64,000 nt of DNA from contig NC_014158.1 in NCBI RefSeq assembly GCF_000092225.1, positions 1,798,001 through 1,862,000 on the forward strand, read 5' to 3'. The notes beneath the pieces are model-generated. The model saw only the letters and a program-made list of their open reading frames with translations, was not told where the DNA came from and did no database searches. The position numbers were made by a program, and so were the translations under genes. This document shows positions 8,202 through 17,957 of this stretch, one piece after another; within the stretch, counting starts at the first letter, position 1, and the number at the start of each line of letters is the position of its first letter. Origin of the DNA: Tsukamurella paurometabola DSM 20162 (GTDB lineage: Bacteria; Actinomycetota; Actinomycetes; Mycobacteriales; Mycobacteriaceae).

Positions 8202-8318
8202 CGTTGGCGGCCATCGCGTTGCGCTCCAGCGCGGTTCATCGGCGCTTCACCCGGCGTGGCCGGGGTGGCCATCTCGAAGTGTCGCGCGGGTCACATTCGT
8301 TCGGTAACACCTGTATCC

Positions 8319-9935
8319 ATGTCGCACCGATCAGCCCCGTTCGATGTCCTGCCCGGCCGCACCGTCGTCGCGGGTACGTCCCGCCGCCGGTTCATGACCT
8401 GGATGGGCGTGGTCGGCGGCGTCGCCTTCACTCCGCAGCTGCTGCGCCAGACCGTCGCCGCGGCGGACCCGGTCGCAGCCGGTGATCCATTCACGCTCGG
8501 CGTGGCCTCGGGCGATCCGCTGCCGGATTCGGTGGTGCTGTGGACGCGGCTCGCGCGCCGGCCGTTGCAGCCCGGTGGGGGCATGCCCGACCGACCCGTT
8601 CCGGTGCAGTGGGAGATCGCCTCCGATCGTGGATTCCGCAATGTCGTCCAGCGCGGCGATACCGCAGCTGTGCCGCAGGACGGGCACAGCGTGCACGTCG
8701 ATGTCCGGGGGCTGCGGGCCGCCACCGACTATTTCTACCGATTCCGCTGTGGCTCCGACGTTTCGCCGGTAGGTCGTACCCGCACAGCGCCCGCCGCGGG
8801 GGCGCGGGTGGGTGCGATGTCCTTTGCTGTGGTCTCGTGCCAGGCGTGGACGGACGGCTACTTCAACGCCTACGCCGATCTCGCCGACGCAGCACCGGAC
8901 GTGGTCTTCCATCTCGGCGATTACGTCTACGAGTACGAGATCAAGCCCGCGACGGTGCGCCGCCCCACCACGGACGTGCCCAAGTCGGCGTGGACCGAGA
9001 TGACGACCCTCGCCGACTACCGCGATCGCTACGCGCTGTACAAACTCGACCCCGATCTGCAGGCCGCGCATCGTGCGGCGCCGTTCATCTGTGCCTACGA
9101 CGATCATGAGGTCGAGAACAACTGGGCTGCTGGTATTCCGGAGAAGGGACAATCGCCGTCCGAATTCATCGTGCGCCGTGCGGCGGCGTTCAAGGCGTGG
9201 TGGGAGAACACGCCGGTGCGCGCGGCCCTGCGCCCCGATGGTGCGGATATCCGCATGTACCGGCGATTCGAGTTCGGTGACCTCGCCCGGTTCAGCGTGC
9301 TCGACACCCGGCAGTACCGCAGCGACCAGGCCAACGACGACAAGGACAGTCCGCAGGATGCGGCCACCGCCGACCCCGGTCGCACCATCACCGGTGCGGC
9401 GCAGGAGAAGTGGATCCTCGACGGCCTCGGCACCGGCGGTGCGCGGTGGAACGTGCTGGCGCACCAGACCACCATCGCCGACCTCGCGCGGAACAAGGAC
9501 GGCGTCCGCATCGTCTCGATGGACGGGTGGAGCGGCTACGAGGCCTCACGGGCCCGCATCCTCGACGGTGCCGCACAGCGAAAGGTGCCCAATCTGGTCT
9601 CCATCGTCGGCGATATCCACCGCAACGTGGTCTCGGAGCTGAAGTCCACCTATACCCGCGACGTTCCCACGGTCGGTGTGGAATTGGCGGGCACGTCGAT
9701 CGCGTCCGGAAAGGACGGCAAGGACAGTGACTCCGCCGATCAGGCCATCAAGGCGGCCTCACCGCACGTGAAGTTCGGCAATGCGCAGCGCGGCTACATG
9801 CTCAACCGGCTCTCCCACGAGCAGTGGCGGGCGGAGTTCCGGGTGGCCGATTCGATCGCCAATCGCGGCCTGCCGTTGCATCGCCGCGCGACCGTCACGA
9901 TCCCGTCGGGTCGGCCCGAGATCACCGTGGACTGA
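8319..9935 (+). CDS. phoD: Alkaline phosphatase PhoD, Tat-exported
   Basis: 538 aa from ATG 8319; the frame stays open upstream but that stretch includes the rpsO terminator. A twin-arginine signal (SRRRFMTWMG, residues 21-30) is followed by a hydrophobic stretch and an Ala-rich cleavage region near residue 50, so it is exported folded. PhoD motifs are FTLGVASGDPLPDSVVLWTRL, FHLGDYVYEYE, CAYDDHEVENNW and SIVGDIHRN, which are the Fe/Ca-binding metallophosphatase ligands. It releases phosphate from phosphomono- and diesters outside the membrane. The promoter region gives no clear PhoP box by eye. Confidence 0.92.
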   Translation: MSHRSAPFDVLPGRTVVAGTSRRRFMTWMGVVGGVAFTPQLLRQTVAAADPVAAGDPFTLGVASGDPLPDSVVLWTRLARRPLQPGGGMPDRPVPVQWEIASDRGFRNVVQRGDTAAVPQDGHSVHVDVRGLRAATDYFYRFRCGSDVSPVGRTRTAPAAGARVGAMSFAVVSCQAWTDGYFNAYADLADAAPDVVFHLGDYVYEYEIKPATVRRPTTDVPKSAWTEMTTLADYRDRYALYKLDPDLQAAHRAAPFICAYDDHEVENNWAAGIPEKGQSPSEFIVRRAAAFKAWWENTPVRAALRPDGADIRMYRRFEFGDLARFSVLDTRQYRSDQANDDKDSPQDAATADPGRTITGAAQEKWILDGLGTGGARWNVLAHQTTIADLARNKDGVRIVSMDGWSGYEASRARILDGAAQRKVPNLVSIVGDIHRNVVSELKSTYTRDVPTVGVELAGTSIASGKDGKDSDSADQAIKAASPHVKFGNAQRGYMLNRLSHEQWRAEFRVADSIANRGLPLHRRATVTIPSGRPEITVD

Positions 9936-9961
9936 GTCTCAGCCGCGACCGAGCAGCGTAC

Positions 9962-10609
9962 TCACGGCGTAGGCACGCGTCGCGGAATCTGTCCGCGATG
10001 AGCACGGAGCGCGACGATCCACGGATGGCGGGGGTGCGCGAGGCCAAGGGCGGACAGCAGCCACCCGCTCTGGGCGGGGGCGAGGCGGGGTAGGCAGGCG
10101 TCGAAGTCCGCCTGATCCTTGGCGCGGAGCCCGGGCGCCTTGTGGAGGAGCTGGACCTCGGGACTTAGGTACCGCACCCCGTCGAGGTCCCACAGGGCAT
10201 CGTCGAGCGTGAGTTTCACTCGCCGGTCGCGCTCGTACGTCCAGGTGGCTGCGCTAGTGATCGCGAGGAGCACGTCGAACTCCCATGGGGCGTCGCCATG
10301 TTCGCGGAGCCATAGATTGCTGCACGTCGGGGTGACGGTGTCGGCATCGTCGACCATCGGGCGCAGTGTGCCGGAGTCGGCCTGCCACACATCGAACTGT
10401 CCGGCCACATGCCGGCGCAGGACTGGCACGTCCGCGCGGGGAATCGAGACATCGAGGTCGCTGTGAGGGCGTGGAGACTTGGTGAACGCCTCGATCGCGT
10501 GGCCACCGGCCACCCACCAGAGTCCGGGGTAGTTCTCGAACAAGGCGAGGGCGTCTGCGGTCGTGTTCGCTCGCCACGAGCCGTATAGGCGCGCCTGTTC
10601 TTCGACCAC
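9962..10609 (-). CDS. ANT(2'')-like nucleotidyltransferase-fold protein
   Basis: 215 aa. Residues about 32-57 (WWVAGGHAIEAF then HSDLDVSIP) match the GG(W)-x(n)-D-x-D pattern of the nucleotidyltransferase fold seen in ANT(2'')/LinB-type antibiotic adenylyltransferases, with His where Trp is usual. The remainder (LWLREHGDAPWEFDVLL and YLSPEVQLLHKAPGLRAKDQADF) matches the later strands and helical part of that family. It starts 5 bp after lysX on the same strand and is probably cotranscribed. It might modify a small molecule, tRNA or an antibiotic. Resistance is not demonstrated and many such chromosomal homologues have no known substrate. Confidence 0.7.
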   Translation of the reverse strand: MVEEQARLYGSWRANTTADALALFENYPGLWWVAGGHAIEAFTKSPRPHSDLDVSIPRADVPVLRRHVAGQFDVWQADSGTLRPMVDDADTVTPTCSNLWLREHGDAPWEFDVLLAITSAATWTYERDRRVKLTLDDALWDLDGVRYLSPEVQLLHKAPGLRAKDQADFDACLPRLAPAQSGWLLSALGLAHPRHPWIVALRAHRGQIPRRVPTP

Positions 10610-10614
10610 CGGGC

Positions 10615-13600
10615 TCAGCGGTCCTGGGGTTTGATGAACGGGAAGGCCAGCGTGGCGCGGATGTTCACTCCCGCAAGCAGCATGATGATCCGGTCCACAC
10701 CGATGCCGAGACCGCCGGTCGGTGGCATGGCGTACGACAGGGCATCCAGGAAGGACTCATCGAGTTCCATCGCCTCCGGATCACCGGCGGCCGCGGCCAT
10801 CGACTGCTGGGTGAGCCGCTCGCGCTGATCGATCGGATCGGTCAGTTCCGTGTAGGCAGTACCCAGCTCGGCGCCGAAACCCACCAGGTCCCATTGTTCC
10901 GTGAGTCGCGGATCGCGGCGGTGTCTGCGCGCCAGTGGCGAGACCTCGATCGGGAAATCGCAGTAGAACGTGGGGAACTCGGTCTGCTTTTCCACCAGCC
11001 CCTCGTACAGTTCCATGACCAGCTTGCCCGCCGACGCTCCCCGGGGAGCCGCGACGTGCCACTGCTTGCACAGCGCCTCCAACTCCTCGACCTCGCTGTC
11101 GGGTGTCACCGACGTGCCGACGGCCCGGGAAACAGCCTCGTGCACCGTGATCACCGGCCATTCGGCGGTGAGGTCCACCTCGCGTGTTCCACCGGAACCG
11201 TCGGGCCGTACCGCGATCGGCCGGCCGTTGACGGCGATCGCGGCGCCGAGGATCACCTCGCGGGTCAGTGTTCGCATGGTGGTGTAGTCGCCGTACGCCT
11301 CGTAGGCCTCGAGCGAGGTGAACTCCGGGTTGTGGGTGGCGTCGGCGCCCTCGTTGCGGAAGTTCCGGTTGATCTCGAAGATCCGGCCCATGCCTCCCAC
11401 CGCGAGCCGCTTGAGGTAGAGCTCCGGCGCGATCCGGAGGTACAGATCCATGTCGTAGGCGTTGATGTGCGTGGTGAACGGGCGTGCCGCCGCGCCGCCG
11501 TGCACCGACTGCAGCATCGGCGTCTCGACCTCGGTGAAGCCGCGATCGGTGAACGCGGCGCGCATTGCCGCGACCGCCCGCGAGCGGCGGTAGAGCAGGT
11601 CGACAGCACCGTCATCGGTCATCAGGTCGAGGGAGCGGCTGCGCGCCCTGGTCTCGTCGCCGAGTCGCACCCGCGGCTTCGGGACCGGTGAGAGGCACTT
11701 CCCGGCCATGGCCCAGTCCTGGAGCAGAACCGAGAGCTCACCCGTGTGCGAAGTGACCATCTCACCGGTCACCGACACCAGGTCGCCCATGTCGATCGAC
11801 TCGCGCCAGAAGGCGCGCACGTCGTCGGGAGTACGACCGCGCTCGGCGATCACCTGCAAGGTGGCCCTGTCCTCGTGAAGATCGACGAAGGTGACGCCAC
11901 CGTAGTCACGCACGCCACGCACCCTGCCGGTCACGGAAACAACGGTGTCCGTCGATGAATCGGGGGCCAGGCCATTGAGGTGCCCGCGAACCTCGGCGAG
12001 CGAGGCGGTGCGCGGCACCGAGGGGGGATAGCCGGGCATCCCCGCCGCCTCCATCGCCGTGAGTTTGCGGCGACGCACCCGCTGCTGTTCGGAAAGCCGT
12101 GGTGCGGGCGCCTCGCGGTGCAGTAGGCGCTCCTCCTCGGCGAGGAGGCGCACGACGAATTCTGGGTCGCGCTGATCCTGCTCGTCGGGAACAGTGGGGC
12201 CGGAGAGGAACTTCGGCCCGATCTGCGGCAGAAAGCCCTCGGCGGTTCCCACCGCGATACCGGCTCGCACCGCGGTGAGCGTCGGGTCGTAGCACAGGAT
12301 CCGAGGCACCCAGTCCGGTCGGTACTTGTCGTTCGACCGATACAACGTTTCCAACTGATAGAACTTCGACGCGAAGCTGAGCACCGAATCCACCATCCGG
12401 GTGACGGGCCCCGCGCCCACCCGGTCTGCTTCGAAGAAGACAGCGCGGAAAACGGCGAAGTTCAAGGAGATGCGACGGATGCCGATCTCCGCGCTGGCCT
12501 CGACGAGTTTGGCCACCATGAACTCGTTGAGCCCGTTCTCCGCGTTCCGGTCGCGACGCATCAGATCGAGCGAGAGGCCGCGGGTGCCCCAGGGCACGAA
12601 GCTCAAAAGACCGCGCACCTCGCCGGCGGCGTCGTGCGCGGTCACCAGCACGCACCGACCGTCCACCGGGTCGCCGATCCGGTTGAGGGCCATGGAGAAG
12701 CCGCGCTCGGTCTCCTCGCCGCGCCACTTCTCCGCGAGCTGTGCGACCTGCGTCAGCTCCTCGGTGGTGAGGTCCGCGTGGCGGCGCACCTGCAGCGTGT
12801 ACCCGGCGCCGCTCACGCGGGTGACGGCTTGCCGTACCGCACGCATCTCGCGCCCCTTGAGCGTGAACCGATCGACGTGGATGATCGCCTCGTCGCCGAT
12901 GTTGAGTGTCCGCAGCCCGGCAGCCTCGTACACCGCGGCACCGTCGATGCTCGCCGCAAGGACCGCCGGGTACAGGCTGTGTCGGCGGCAGTCCTCCAGC
13001 CAGGCGTGCACGGCGGCGGGCCACGACTCGCGGTCGCCGATCGGATCGGCGCTCGCCATCGACACCGGGCCCACCACCCGGCTGGTGACCACCGCTCTGC
13101 GATCGGGAGCCGCGATCACCGACTTATCGCGCCGGGTGGCGAAGTAGCCCAGTGAATCGTCCTCGCCGTAGGTGAGCAGCAGGCGGCGCACCTCCAGTTC
13201 CTCCGGTTCGGTCATCAGCTCGTCGCCGCGACCGGCGCGCCAGAACGCCATCAGCGCCAGGATCAGCACCGTCGCCGACATGATGCCGGCGAAGGAGTAG
13301 ATCCACTGCGGGCCGGAGTGACCGTTGAGCAGCAGGTCCAGCGGGCGGGGGAGTGAGACGCCGAAGGTCGAGCGCAGCGCCCACACCGCGATCTCGACCG
13401 GACCGCGTAGCCGGCCCGGGAAGGTGAACGTGAGCGCCAGCGTGACCAGGTACGACAGCAGTAGCCCGCCCACCAGGACGCCGAGCGCCGCGCGGCGGGA
13501 CCCGTGGGCCAGCTTCGCGGGGAAGGCGGGCCGGGCGGCGATGACCAGGGCGAGCGTCGCCGCGCTCACCGCAGCCGCGAAGGCCGCGCCCGGCAACGAG

Positions 13601-13977
13601 TAGCGGGCCTCGAAGTAGTTCGCCAGCAGGGCCGGCACGCGGGCGCTGCCGTCGTCGTCGCCGAGCTCCTCGGTGACCACGAGCACCAGGACGAAAATGT
13701 TCGCCGCGACCTCCGTGGCCATGAGAGCGCAGGCCACGGTGTGCGCGGCCCGGAGCCGCCGGCGCAGCGCCCCGCTAAGCACCGTCAGCAGCGCGACGAA
13801 CAGCAGGCTGGGGAACGAGGGGATGCCGAGCACGCCCAGCACATCGGCGAGGATCGGCAGGATGCGGTCGCCGTGGACCAGCGCGCCCAGCAGTGAGACG
13901 ATGGCGGCGAAGAACATCGTCCGGGCCAGCCAGGTGGCAGTCGCCTCGGTGGTCCGCTCGCGGACGCTCTGCTGCAT
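10615..13977 (-). CDS. lysX: LysX: lysyl-phosphatidylglycerol synthase fused to lysyl-tRNA synthetase
   Basis: 1120 aa from ATG 13977, which has AGAGAGG upstream; an ATG nine codons earlier lacks a ribosome-binding site. In order: about six membrane segments (residues about 15-250), an MprF-type DUF2156 lysyltransferase domain (about 260-570), an OB-fold anticodon-binding domain (about 660-760), then a class II LysRS core with motif 2 (RNFRNEGADATHNPEF) and motif 3 (GLGIGVDRIIMLL). It charges tRNA with lysine and transfers lysine to phosphatidylglycerol, lowering surface negative charge and giving resistance to cationic peptides. Here it sits between rpsO and pnp, where M. tuberculosis has no lysX. 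Confidence 0.93.
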   Translation of the reverse strand: MQQSVRERTTEATATWLARTMFFAAIVSLLGALVHGDRILPILADVLGVLGIPSFPSLLFVALLTVLSGALRRRLRAAHTVACALMATEVAANIFVLVLVVTEELGDDDGSARVPALLANYFEARYSLPGAAFAAAVSAATLALVIAARPAFPAKLAHGSRRAALGVLVGGLLLSYLVTLALTFTFPGRLRGPVEIAVWALRSTFGVSLPRPLDLLLNGHSGPQWIYSFAGIMSATVLILALMAFWRAGRGDELMTEPEELEVRRLLLTYGEDDSLGYFATRRDKSVIAAPDRRAVVTSRVVGPVSMASADPIGDRESWPAAVHAWLEDCRRHSLYPAVLAASIDGAAVYEAAGLRTLNIGDEAIIHVDRFTLKGREMRAVRQAVTRVSGAGYTLQVRRHADLTTEELTQVAQLAEKWRGEETERGFSMALNRIGDPVDGRCVLVTAHDAAGEVRGLLSFVPWGTRGLSLDLMRRDRNAENGLNEFMVAKLVEASAEIGIRRISLNFAVFRAVFFEADRVGAGPVTRMVDSVLSFASKFYQLETLYRSNDKYRPDWVPRILCYDPTLTAVRAGIAVGTAEGFLPQIGPKFLSGPTVPDEQDQRDPEFVVRLLAEEERLLHREAPAPRLSEQQRVRRRKLTAMEAAGMPGYPPSVPRTASLAEVRGHLNGLAPDSSTDTVVSVTGRVRGVRDYGGVTFVDLHEDRATLQVIAERGRTPDDVRAFWRESIDMGDLVSVTGEMVTSHTGELSVLLQDWAMAGKCLSPVPKPRVRLGDETRARSRSLDLMTDDGAVDLLYRRSRAVAAMRAAFTDRGFTEVETPMLQSVHGGAAARPFTTHINAYDMDLYLRIAPELYLKRLAVGGMGRIFEINRNFRNEGADATHNPEFTSLEAYEAYGDYTTMRTLTREVILGAAIAVNGRPIAVRPDGSGGTREVDLTAEWPVITVHEAVSRAVGTSVTPDSEVEELEALCKQWHVAAPRGASAGKLVMELYEGLVEKQTEFPTFYCDFPIEVSPLARRHRRDPRLTEQWDLVGFGAELGTAYTELTDPIDQRERLTQQSMAAAAGDPEAMELDESFLDALSYAMPPTGGLGIGVDRIIMLLAGVNIRATLAFPFIKPQDR

Positions 13978-14310
13978 CGGCTTCCTCTCTCGGCGTGCCT
14001 GCACGGCGTGTACGACTCACGTGGAAAAGACTCCAAATGATAGCCTTTCCACAGGTCCGTTCGACGTCGGCGCCGGTTTCGGCCGGTCACGACGATGCGG
14101 TGCGCCACCACGGTGTCACTCCCTGCGGGGTGGTCCTCGGTAGTGGCCGCCGGAGTCCGCGACAGCATTCTGTCGACGGTGTATCCGGCGGCTTCGATCG
14201 ATGACCGCACCGGGGCGCTCCGCCGCCGCGTCGAATGACGAGGTCTCCGCGCAGTCTGCGTGAGGCCGGGCACGGACGGGCCTGGGTACCGAAAGGTTCT
14301 GATTCACTAC
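13978..14310. other. 333-bp gap between divergent lysX and pnp
   Basis: No gene is supported here. It must hold both divergent promoters. It contains the lysX ribosome-binding site (reverse strand, AGAGAGG), an AT-richer patch around 14025-14052, a long hairpin (14146-14192) and the pnp ribosome-binding site GAAAGG (14291-14296). On the reverse strand TATCAT in the AT-rich patch is a possible lysX -10, but I see no convincing -35. Confidence 0.6.
14146..14192 (+). promoter_or_regulatory. Long two-part hairpin in the pnp leader
   Basis: GCCGCCGGA (14146-14154) pairs perfectly with TCCGGCGGC (14184-14192). Inside it, CGACAG (14160-14165) pairs with CTGTCG (14170-14175) around a CATT loop. It lies about 118 nt before the pnp start. 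The E. coli pnp leader carries an RNase III-cut hairpin used for autoregulation; this could be an analogue, by inference only. Confidence 0.45.
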
Positions 14311-16563
14311 ATGTCCGACAACACTCAGGTCGAGTTCGACGACGACATCACCGAAGCGGTGGCCGTCATCGACAACGGCTCCTTCGGCACGCGCACGATC
14401 CGGTTCGAGACCGGTCGGTTCGCGCAGCAGGCCGCCGGCTCGGTGGCCGCCTACCTCGACGACGAGACGATGCTGCTCTCGGCCACGTCGCACAGCAAGC
14501 ACCCGAAGGAGCACTTCGACTTCTTCCCGCTGACCGTCGACGTCGAGGAGCGCATGTACGCCGCGGGCCGCATCCCCGGCTCGTTCTTCCGTCGCGAGGG
14601 TCGCCCGTCGACCGACGCGATCCTCACCTGCCGCCTGATCGACCGGCCGCTGCGCCCGTCGTTCGTCGACGGCCTCCGCAACGAGATTCAGGTCGTCGTG
14701 ACCGTCATGTCGCTCGATCCCAAGGATCTGTACGACGTGGTCGCGATCAACGCCGCCTCGGCGTCGACCCAGATCGCCGGCCTGCCCTTCTCCGGTCCCG
14801 TCGGCGGCGTGCGCGTCGCCCTCATCGACGGCCAGTGGGTCGCCTTCCCGACCGTCGAGCAGCTCGAGCGCGCCGTCTTCGACATGGTCGTCGCGGGTCG
14901 CATCGTCTCGGGCTCCGGCAAGGACGCCGACGTCGCGATCATGATGGTCGAGGCCGAGGCCACCGAGAACGTTATCGAGCTCATCGCGGGCGGCGCCACC
15001 GCGCCCACCGAGGCCGTCGTGGCCGAGGGCCTCGAGGCCGCCAAGCCCTTCATCGCCGTGCTGTGCGAGGCGCAGAAGCAGCTGGCCGCTGGTGCGGCCA
15101 AGCCGACCGGCGAGTTCCCGCTGTTCCCCGCCTACCAGGACGACGTCTTCGCCGCCGTCGAGGCCGCGGGTGCCGCGAAGCTCAACGATGCGCTGTCGAT
15201 CGCCGGCAAGCAGGAGCGCGATAACGCCACCGACGTCGTCAAGGCCGAGGTGCTTGAGGCCGTGGGCCCGCAGTTCGAGGGCCGCGAGGGCGAGATCGGC
15301 GCGGCCTTCCGCTCGCTGACCAAGAAGCTGGTGCGCCAGCGCATCCTCACCGACCACTTCCGCATCGACGGCCGTGGCATCACCGACATCCGCTCGCTCA
15401 GCGCCGAGATCGCCGTGATCCCGCGCGCCCACGGCAGTGCGCTGTTCGAGCGTGGCGAGACCCAGATCCTGGGCGTCACCACGCTGGACATGGTGAAGAT
15501 GGCACAGCAGATCGACTCGCTCGGACCCGAGAAGTCCAAGCGCTACATGCACCACTACAACTTCCCGCCGTACTCGACCGGTGAGACCGGCCGTGTCGGC
15601 TCGCCGAAGCGCCGCGAGATCGGCCACGGCGCCCTCGCCGAGCGCGCCCTCGTGCCGGTACTGCCCTCGGTGGAGGAGTTCCCCTACGCCATCCGTCAGG
15701 TCTCGGAGGCGCTGAGTTCCAACGGCTCCACCTCGATGGGTTCGGTCTGCGCCTCGACGATGTCGCTGCTCAACGCCGGTGTGCCGCTCAAGGCGCCCGT
15801 CGCGGGCATCGCCATGGGACTGGTGTCCGATGAGGTCGACGGCCAGGCCCGCTACGTGGCCCTGACCGACATCCTCGGCGCCGAGGACGCCTTCGGCGAT
15901 ATGGACTTCAAGGTCGCCGGCACGTCCGACTTCGTCACCGCCCTGCAGCTCGACACCAAGCTGGACGGCATCCCGTCGCAGGTCCTGGCCGGCGCGCTCG
16001 GCCAGGCGAAGGATGCCCGGACCACGATCCTCGAGGTCATGGCCGAGGCGATCGACGCCCCCGACGAGATGAGCCCGTACGCCCCGCGGATCACCACCAT
16101 CAAGGTGCCCGTGGACAAGATCGGCGAGGTCATCGGACCCAAGGGTAAGACGATCAACTCCATCACCGAGGAGACCGGCGCCAACATCTCGATCGAGGAT
16201 GACGGCACGGTGTTCGTCGGTGCGGCCGACGGCCCGTCGGCCCAGGCGGCGATCGACCGGATCAACGCCATCGCCAACCCGCAGCTGCCGAAGGTGGGCG
16301 AGCGCTTCCTGGGCACCGTGGTCAAGACCACGGCGTTCGGCGCCTTCGTCTCGCTGGTCCCCGGCCGCGACGGTTTGGTGCACATCAGCAAGCTGGGTAA
16401 CGGCAAGCGCGTGAACAAGGTCGAGGATGTGGTCAACGTCGGCAGCAAGCTGCAGGTGGAGATCGCCGATATCGACGAGCGCGGCAAGATCAGCCTGATC
16501 CCCGTGGTCGAGGACGATAAGGCGGCCGAGCCCGTTCCCGCCGCCGCGGCGACCGAGGAGTAG
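14311..16563 (+). CDS. pnp: Polynucleotide phosphorylase / GpsI
   Basis: 750 aa from ATG 14311 with GAAAGG 14 nt upstream. It is a 3'-to-5' phosphorolytic exoribonuclease; actinobacterial GpsI is also linked with guanosine pentaphosphate metabolism. It has two RNase PH cores separated by an all-alpha domain (residues about 10-240 and 330-560), then a KH domain ([19 protein letters not shown]) and an S1 domain ([20 protein letters not shown]). The tail is acidic and Ala-rich. pepR follows 3 bp after the stop, the same pair as gpsI-pepR in mycobacteria. Confidence 0.96.
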   Translation: MSDNTQVEFDDDITEAVAVIDNGSFGTRTIRFETGRFAQQAAGSVAAYLDDETMLLSATSHSKHPKEHFDFFPLTVDVEERMYAAGRIPGSFFRREGRPSTDAILTCRLIDRPLRPSFVDGLRNEIQVVVTVMSLDPKDLYDVVAINAASASTQIAGLPFSGPVGGVRVALIDGQWVAFPTVEQLERAVFDMVVAGRIVSGSGKDADVAIMMVEAEATENVIELIAGGATAPTEAVVAEGLEAAKPFIAVLCEAQKQLAAGAAKPTGEFPLFPAYQDDVFAAVEAAGAAKLNDALSIAGKQERDNATDVVKAEVLEAVGPQFEGREGEIGAAFRSLTKKLVRQRILTDHFRIDGRGITDIRSLSAEIAVIPRAHGSALFERGETQILGVTTLDMVKMAQQIDSLGPEKSKRYMHHYNFPPYSTGETGRVGSPKRREIGHGALAERALVPVLPSVEEFPYAIRQVSEALSSNGSTSMGSVCASTMSLLNAGVPLKAPVAGIAMGLVSDEVDGQARYVALTDILGAEDAFGDMDFKVAGTSDFVTALQLDTKLDGIPSQVLAGALGQAKDARTTILEVMAEAIDAPDEMSPYAPRITTIKVPVDKIGEVIGPKGKTINSITEETGANISIEDDGTVFVGAADGPSAQAAIDRINAIANPQLPKVGERFLGTVVKTTAFGAFVSLVPGRDGLVHISKLGNGKRVNKVEDVVNVGSKLQVEIADIDERGKISLIPVVEDDKAAEPVPAAAATEE

Positions 16564-16566
16564 CAC

Positions 16567-17898
16567 TTGAGCGGCCTGAAACGACAGGCTGCACGGACGG
16601 GGGCATCCGCACCGGGTGCCCCCGTTCGTCGTAGCGTTCTGCCCGGTGGCCTGCGAGTGGTCACGGAGACGGTGCCGGGTTCCCGGTCCGCCGCCGTGGG
16701 CCTGTGGGTCGCCGTCGGCTCCCGTGATGAGCATCCGGCCTCCGCCGGCGCGGCACACTTCCTCGAACACCTACTGTTCAAGGCGACGCCGCACCGCGAT
16801 GCCGCCTCACTCGCCGCGGAGGTCGACGCGGTCGGCGGGGAGATCAACGCCTTCACTTCGAAGGAACACACCTGCTACTACGCCCACGTGCTCGATACCG
16901 ATCTGGACCTGGCGGTCGACGTGGTCACCGACGTCGTACTCGGCGGCCTGTGCCGGCCCGCCGACGTCGAGGTGGAACGCGAGGTCGTGCTCGAAGAACT
17001 CGCCATGCGCGACGACGATCCCGAAGACCTGGTCAATGAGGCAGCGACGGCGGCCTTGTTCGGCGGCCACCCACTGGGCCGGCCGGTGCTGGGCACCGAG
17101 GAGTCCGTCTCGTCGATGACCGCGGCGCGGCTCCGCGGTTTCCACCGGCGCCGCTACACCCCGGAGCGGATGGTGCTCGCGGTGGCAGGCAATGTCTCCC
17201 ATGCGCGTGTGGTGGCGTTGGCGCGCAAGGCCTTCGAGGGACGACTCGACGGCGCGGCGGAGTCGGCCCCGGTGCGTTCCGGGATCCGGCGGTTACCCTC
17301 TGCACCCTCGCTGACCGTGCTGGGCCGGGAGGGAGAGCAGTCGCACCTGGTGGCCGGTACTCGCGCCTACGGCCGGTTCCACCCGGACCGGTGGGCGCTG
17401 TCGGTGCTCAATACGGCGATCGGCGGCGGTCTGAGTTCGCGTCTGTTCCAAGAGATCCGGGAGCAGCGCGGGCTCGCGTACACCGTGTACTCCGCGGTCG
17501 ACACCTTCGCCGACACAGGTGCCTTCTCGGTGTACGCCGGATGCTCACCGGAGCGTCTCGGCGAGGTGGCGGCGGTCGCTCGGGCGGTGCTCGAAGACGT
17601 CCGTGACAACGGGCTCACATCCGACGAGCTGGCGCGAGCGAAAGGGTCGCTGCGCGGCGGCCTCGTGCTGGGGCTCGAAGACGCGCAGTCCCGGATGCAC
17701 CGGATCGGCCGGAGCGAGATCAACTACCAGAACCAGCGCACGGTCACTCGTACTCTTGCCCGGATCGACAGGGTGAGTGCGAACGACGTGAACCGTGTGG
17801 CGGCTGACCTGCTCTCGCGGCCTTTCGGTGGTGCGGTACTGGGTCCGCACCGCGGCAAACGGGGCCTGCCGGCCACAGTGCGGAACTGGCTCGACTGA
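16567..17898 (+). CDS. pepR: M16-family zinc peptidase PepR
   Basis: 443 aa from a TTG start 3 bp after pnp. The inverted zincin motif HFLEH (His64, Glu67, His68) and the downstream glutamate region (EREVVLEELAMRDDDPED) are the catalytic set. A second, inactive M16 half follows with GGGLSSRLFQEIREQRGLAY, typical of processing-peptidase-like proteins. It is probably cytosolic since no signal peptide is seen. Coupling to pnp is conserved in mycobacteria, but the substrate is not established. Confidence 0.93.
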   Translation: MSGLKRQAARTGASAPGAPVRRSVLPGGLRVVTETVPGSRSAAVGLWVAVGSRDEHPASAGAAHFLEHLLFKATPHRDAASLAAEVDAVGGEINAFTSKEHTCYYAHVLDTDLDLAVDVVTDVVLGGLCRPADVEVEREVVLEELAMRDDDPEDLVNEAATAALFGGHPLGRPVLGTEESVSSMTAARLRGFHRRRYTPERMVLAVAGNVSHARVVALARKAFEGRLDGAAESAPVRSGIRRLPSAPSLTVLGREGEQSHLVAGTRAYGRFHPDRWALSVLNTAIGGGLSSRLFQEIREQRGLAYTVYSAVDTFADTGAFSVYAGCSPERLGEVAAVARAVLEDVRDNGLTSDELARAKGSLRGGLVLGLEDAQSRMHRIGRSEINYQNQRTVTRTLARIDRVSANDVNRVAADLLSRPFGGAVLGPHRGKRGLPATVRNWLD

Positions 17899-17957
17899 TC
17901 CAGTCGGGGCGAGGGCGTCCGCCCGCGACCGGGAGCGACGTGGCCGCCCCGCTGCGG

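Noticed and set aside
14116-16770. An 884-codon open frame on the strand opposite pnp
   Set aside because: It is a GC-skew shadow: it mirrors the pnp codons, is low-complexity (Asp/Arg/Leu/His-rich) and has no recognisable domain. pnp explains the DNA fully.
17911-17926. Terminator between pepR and the glycerophosphodiesterase gene
   Set aside because: GGGCG/CGCCC is only a 5-bp stem with a 2-nt loop, which cannot form as drawn.
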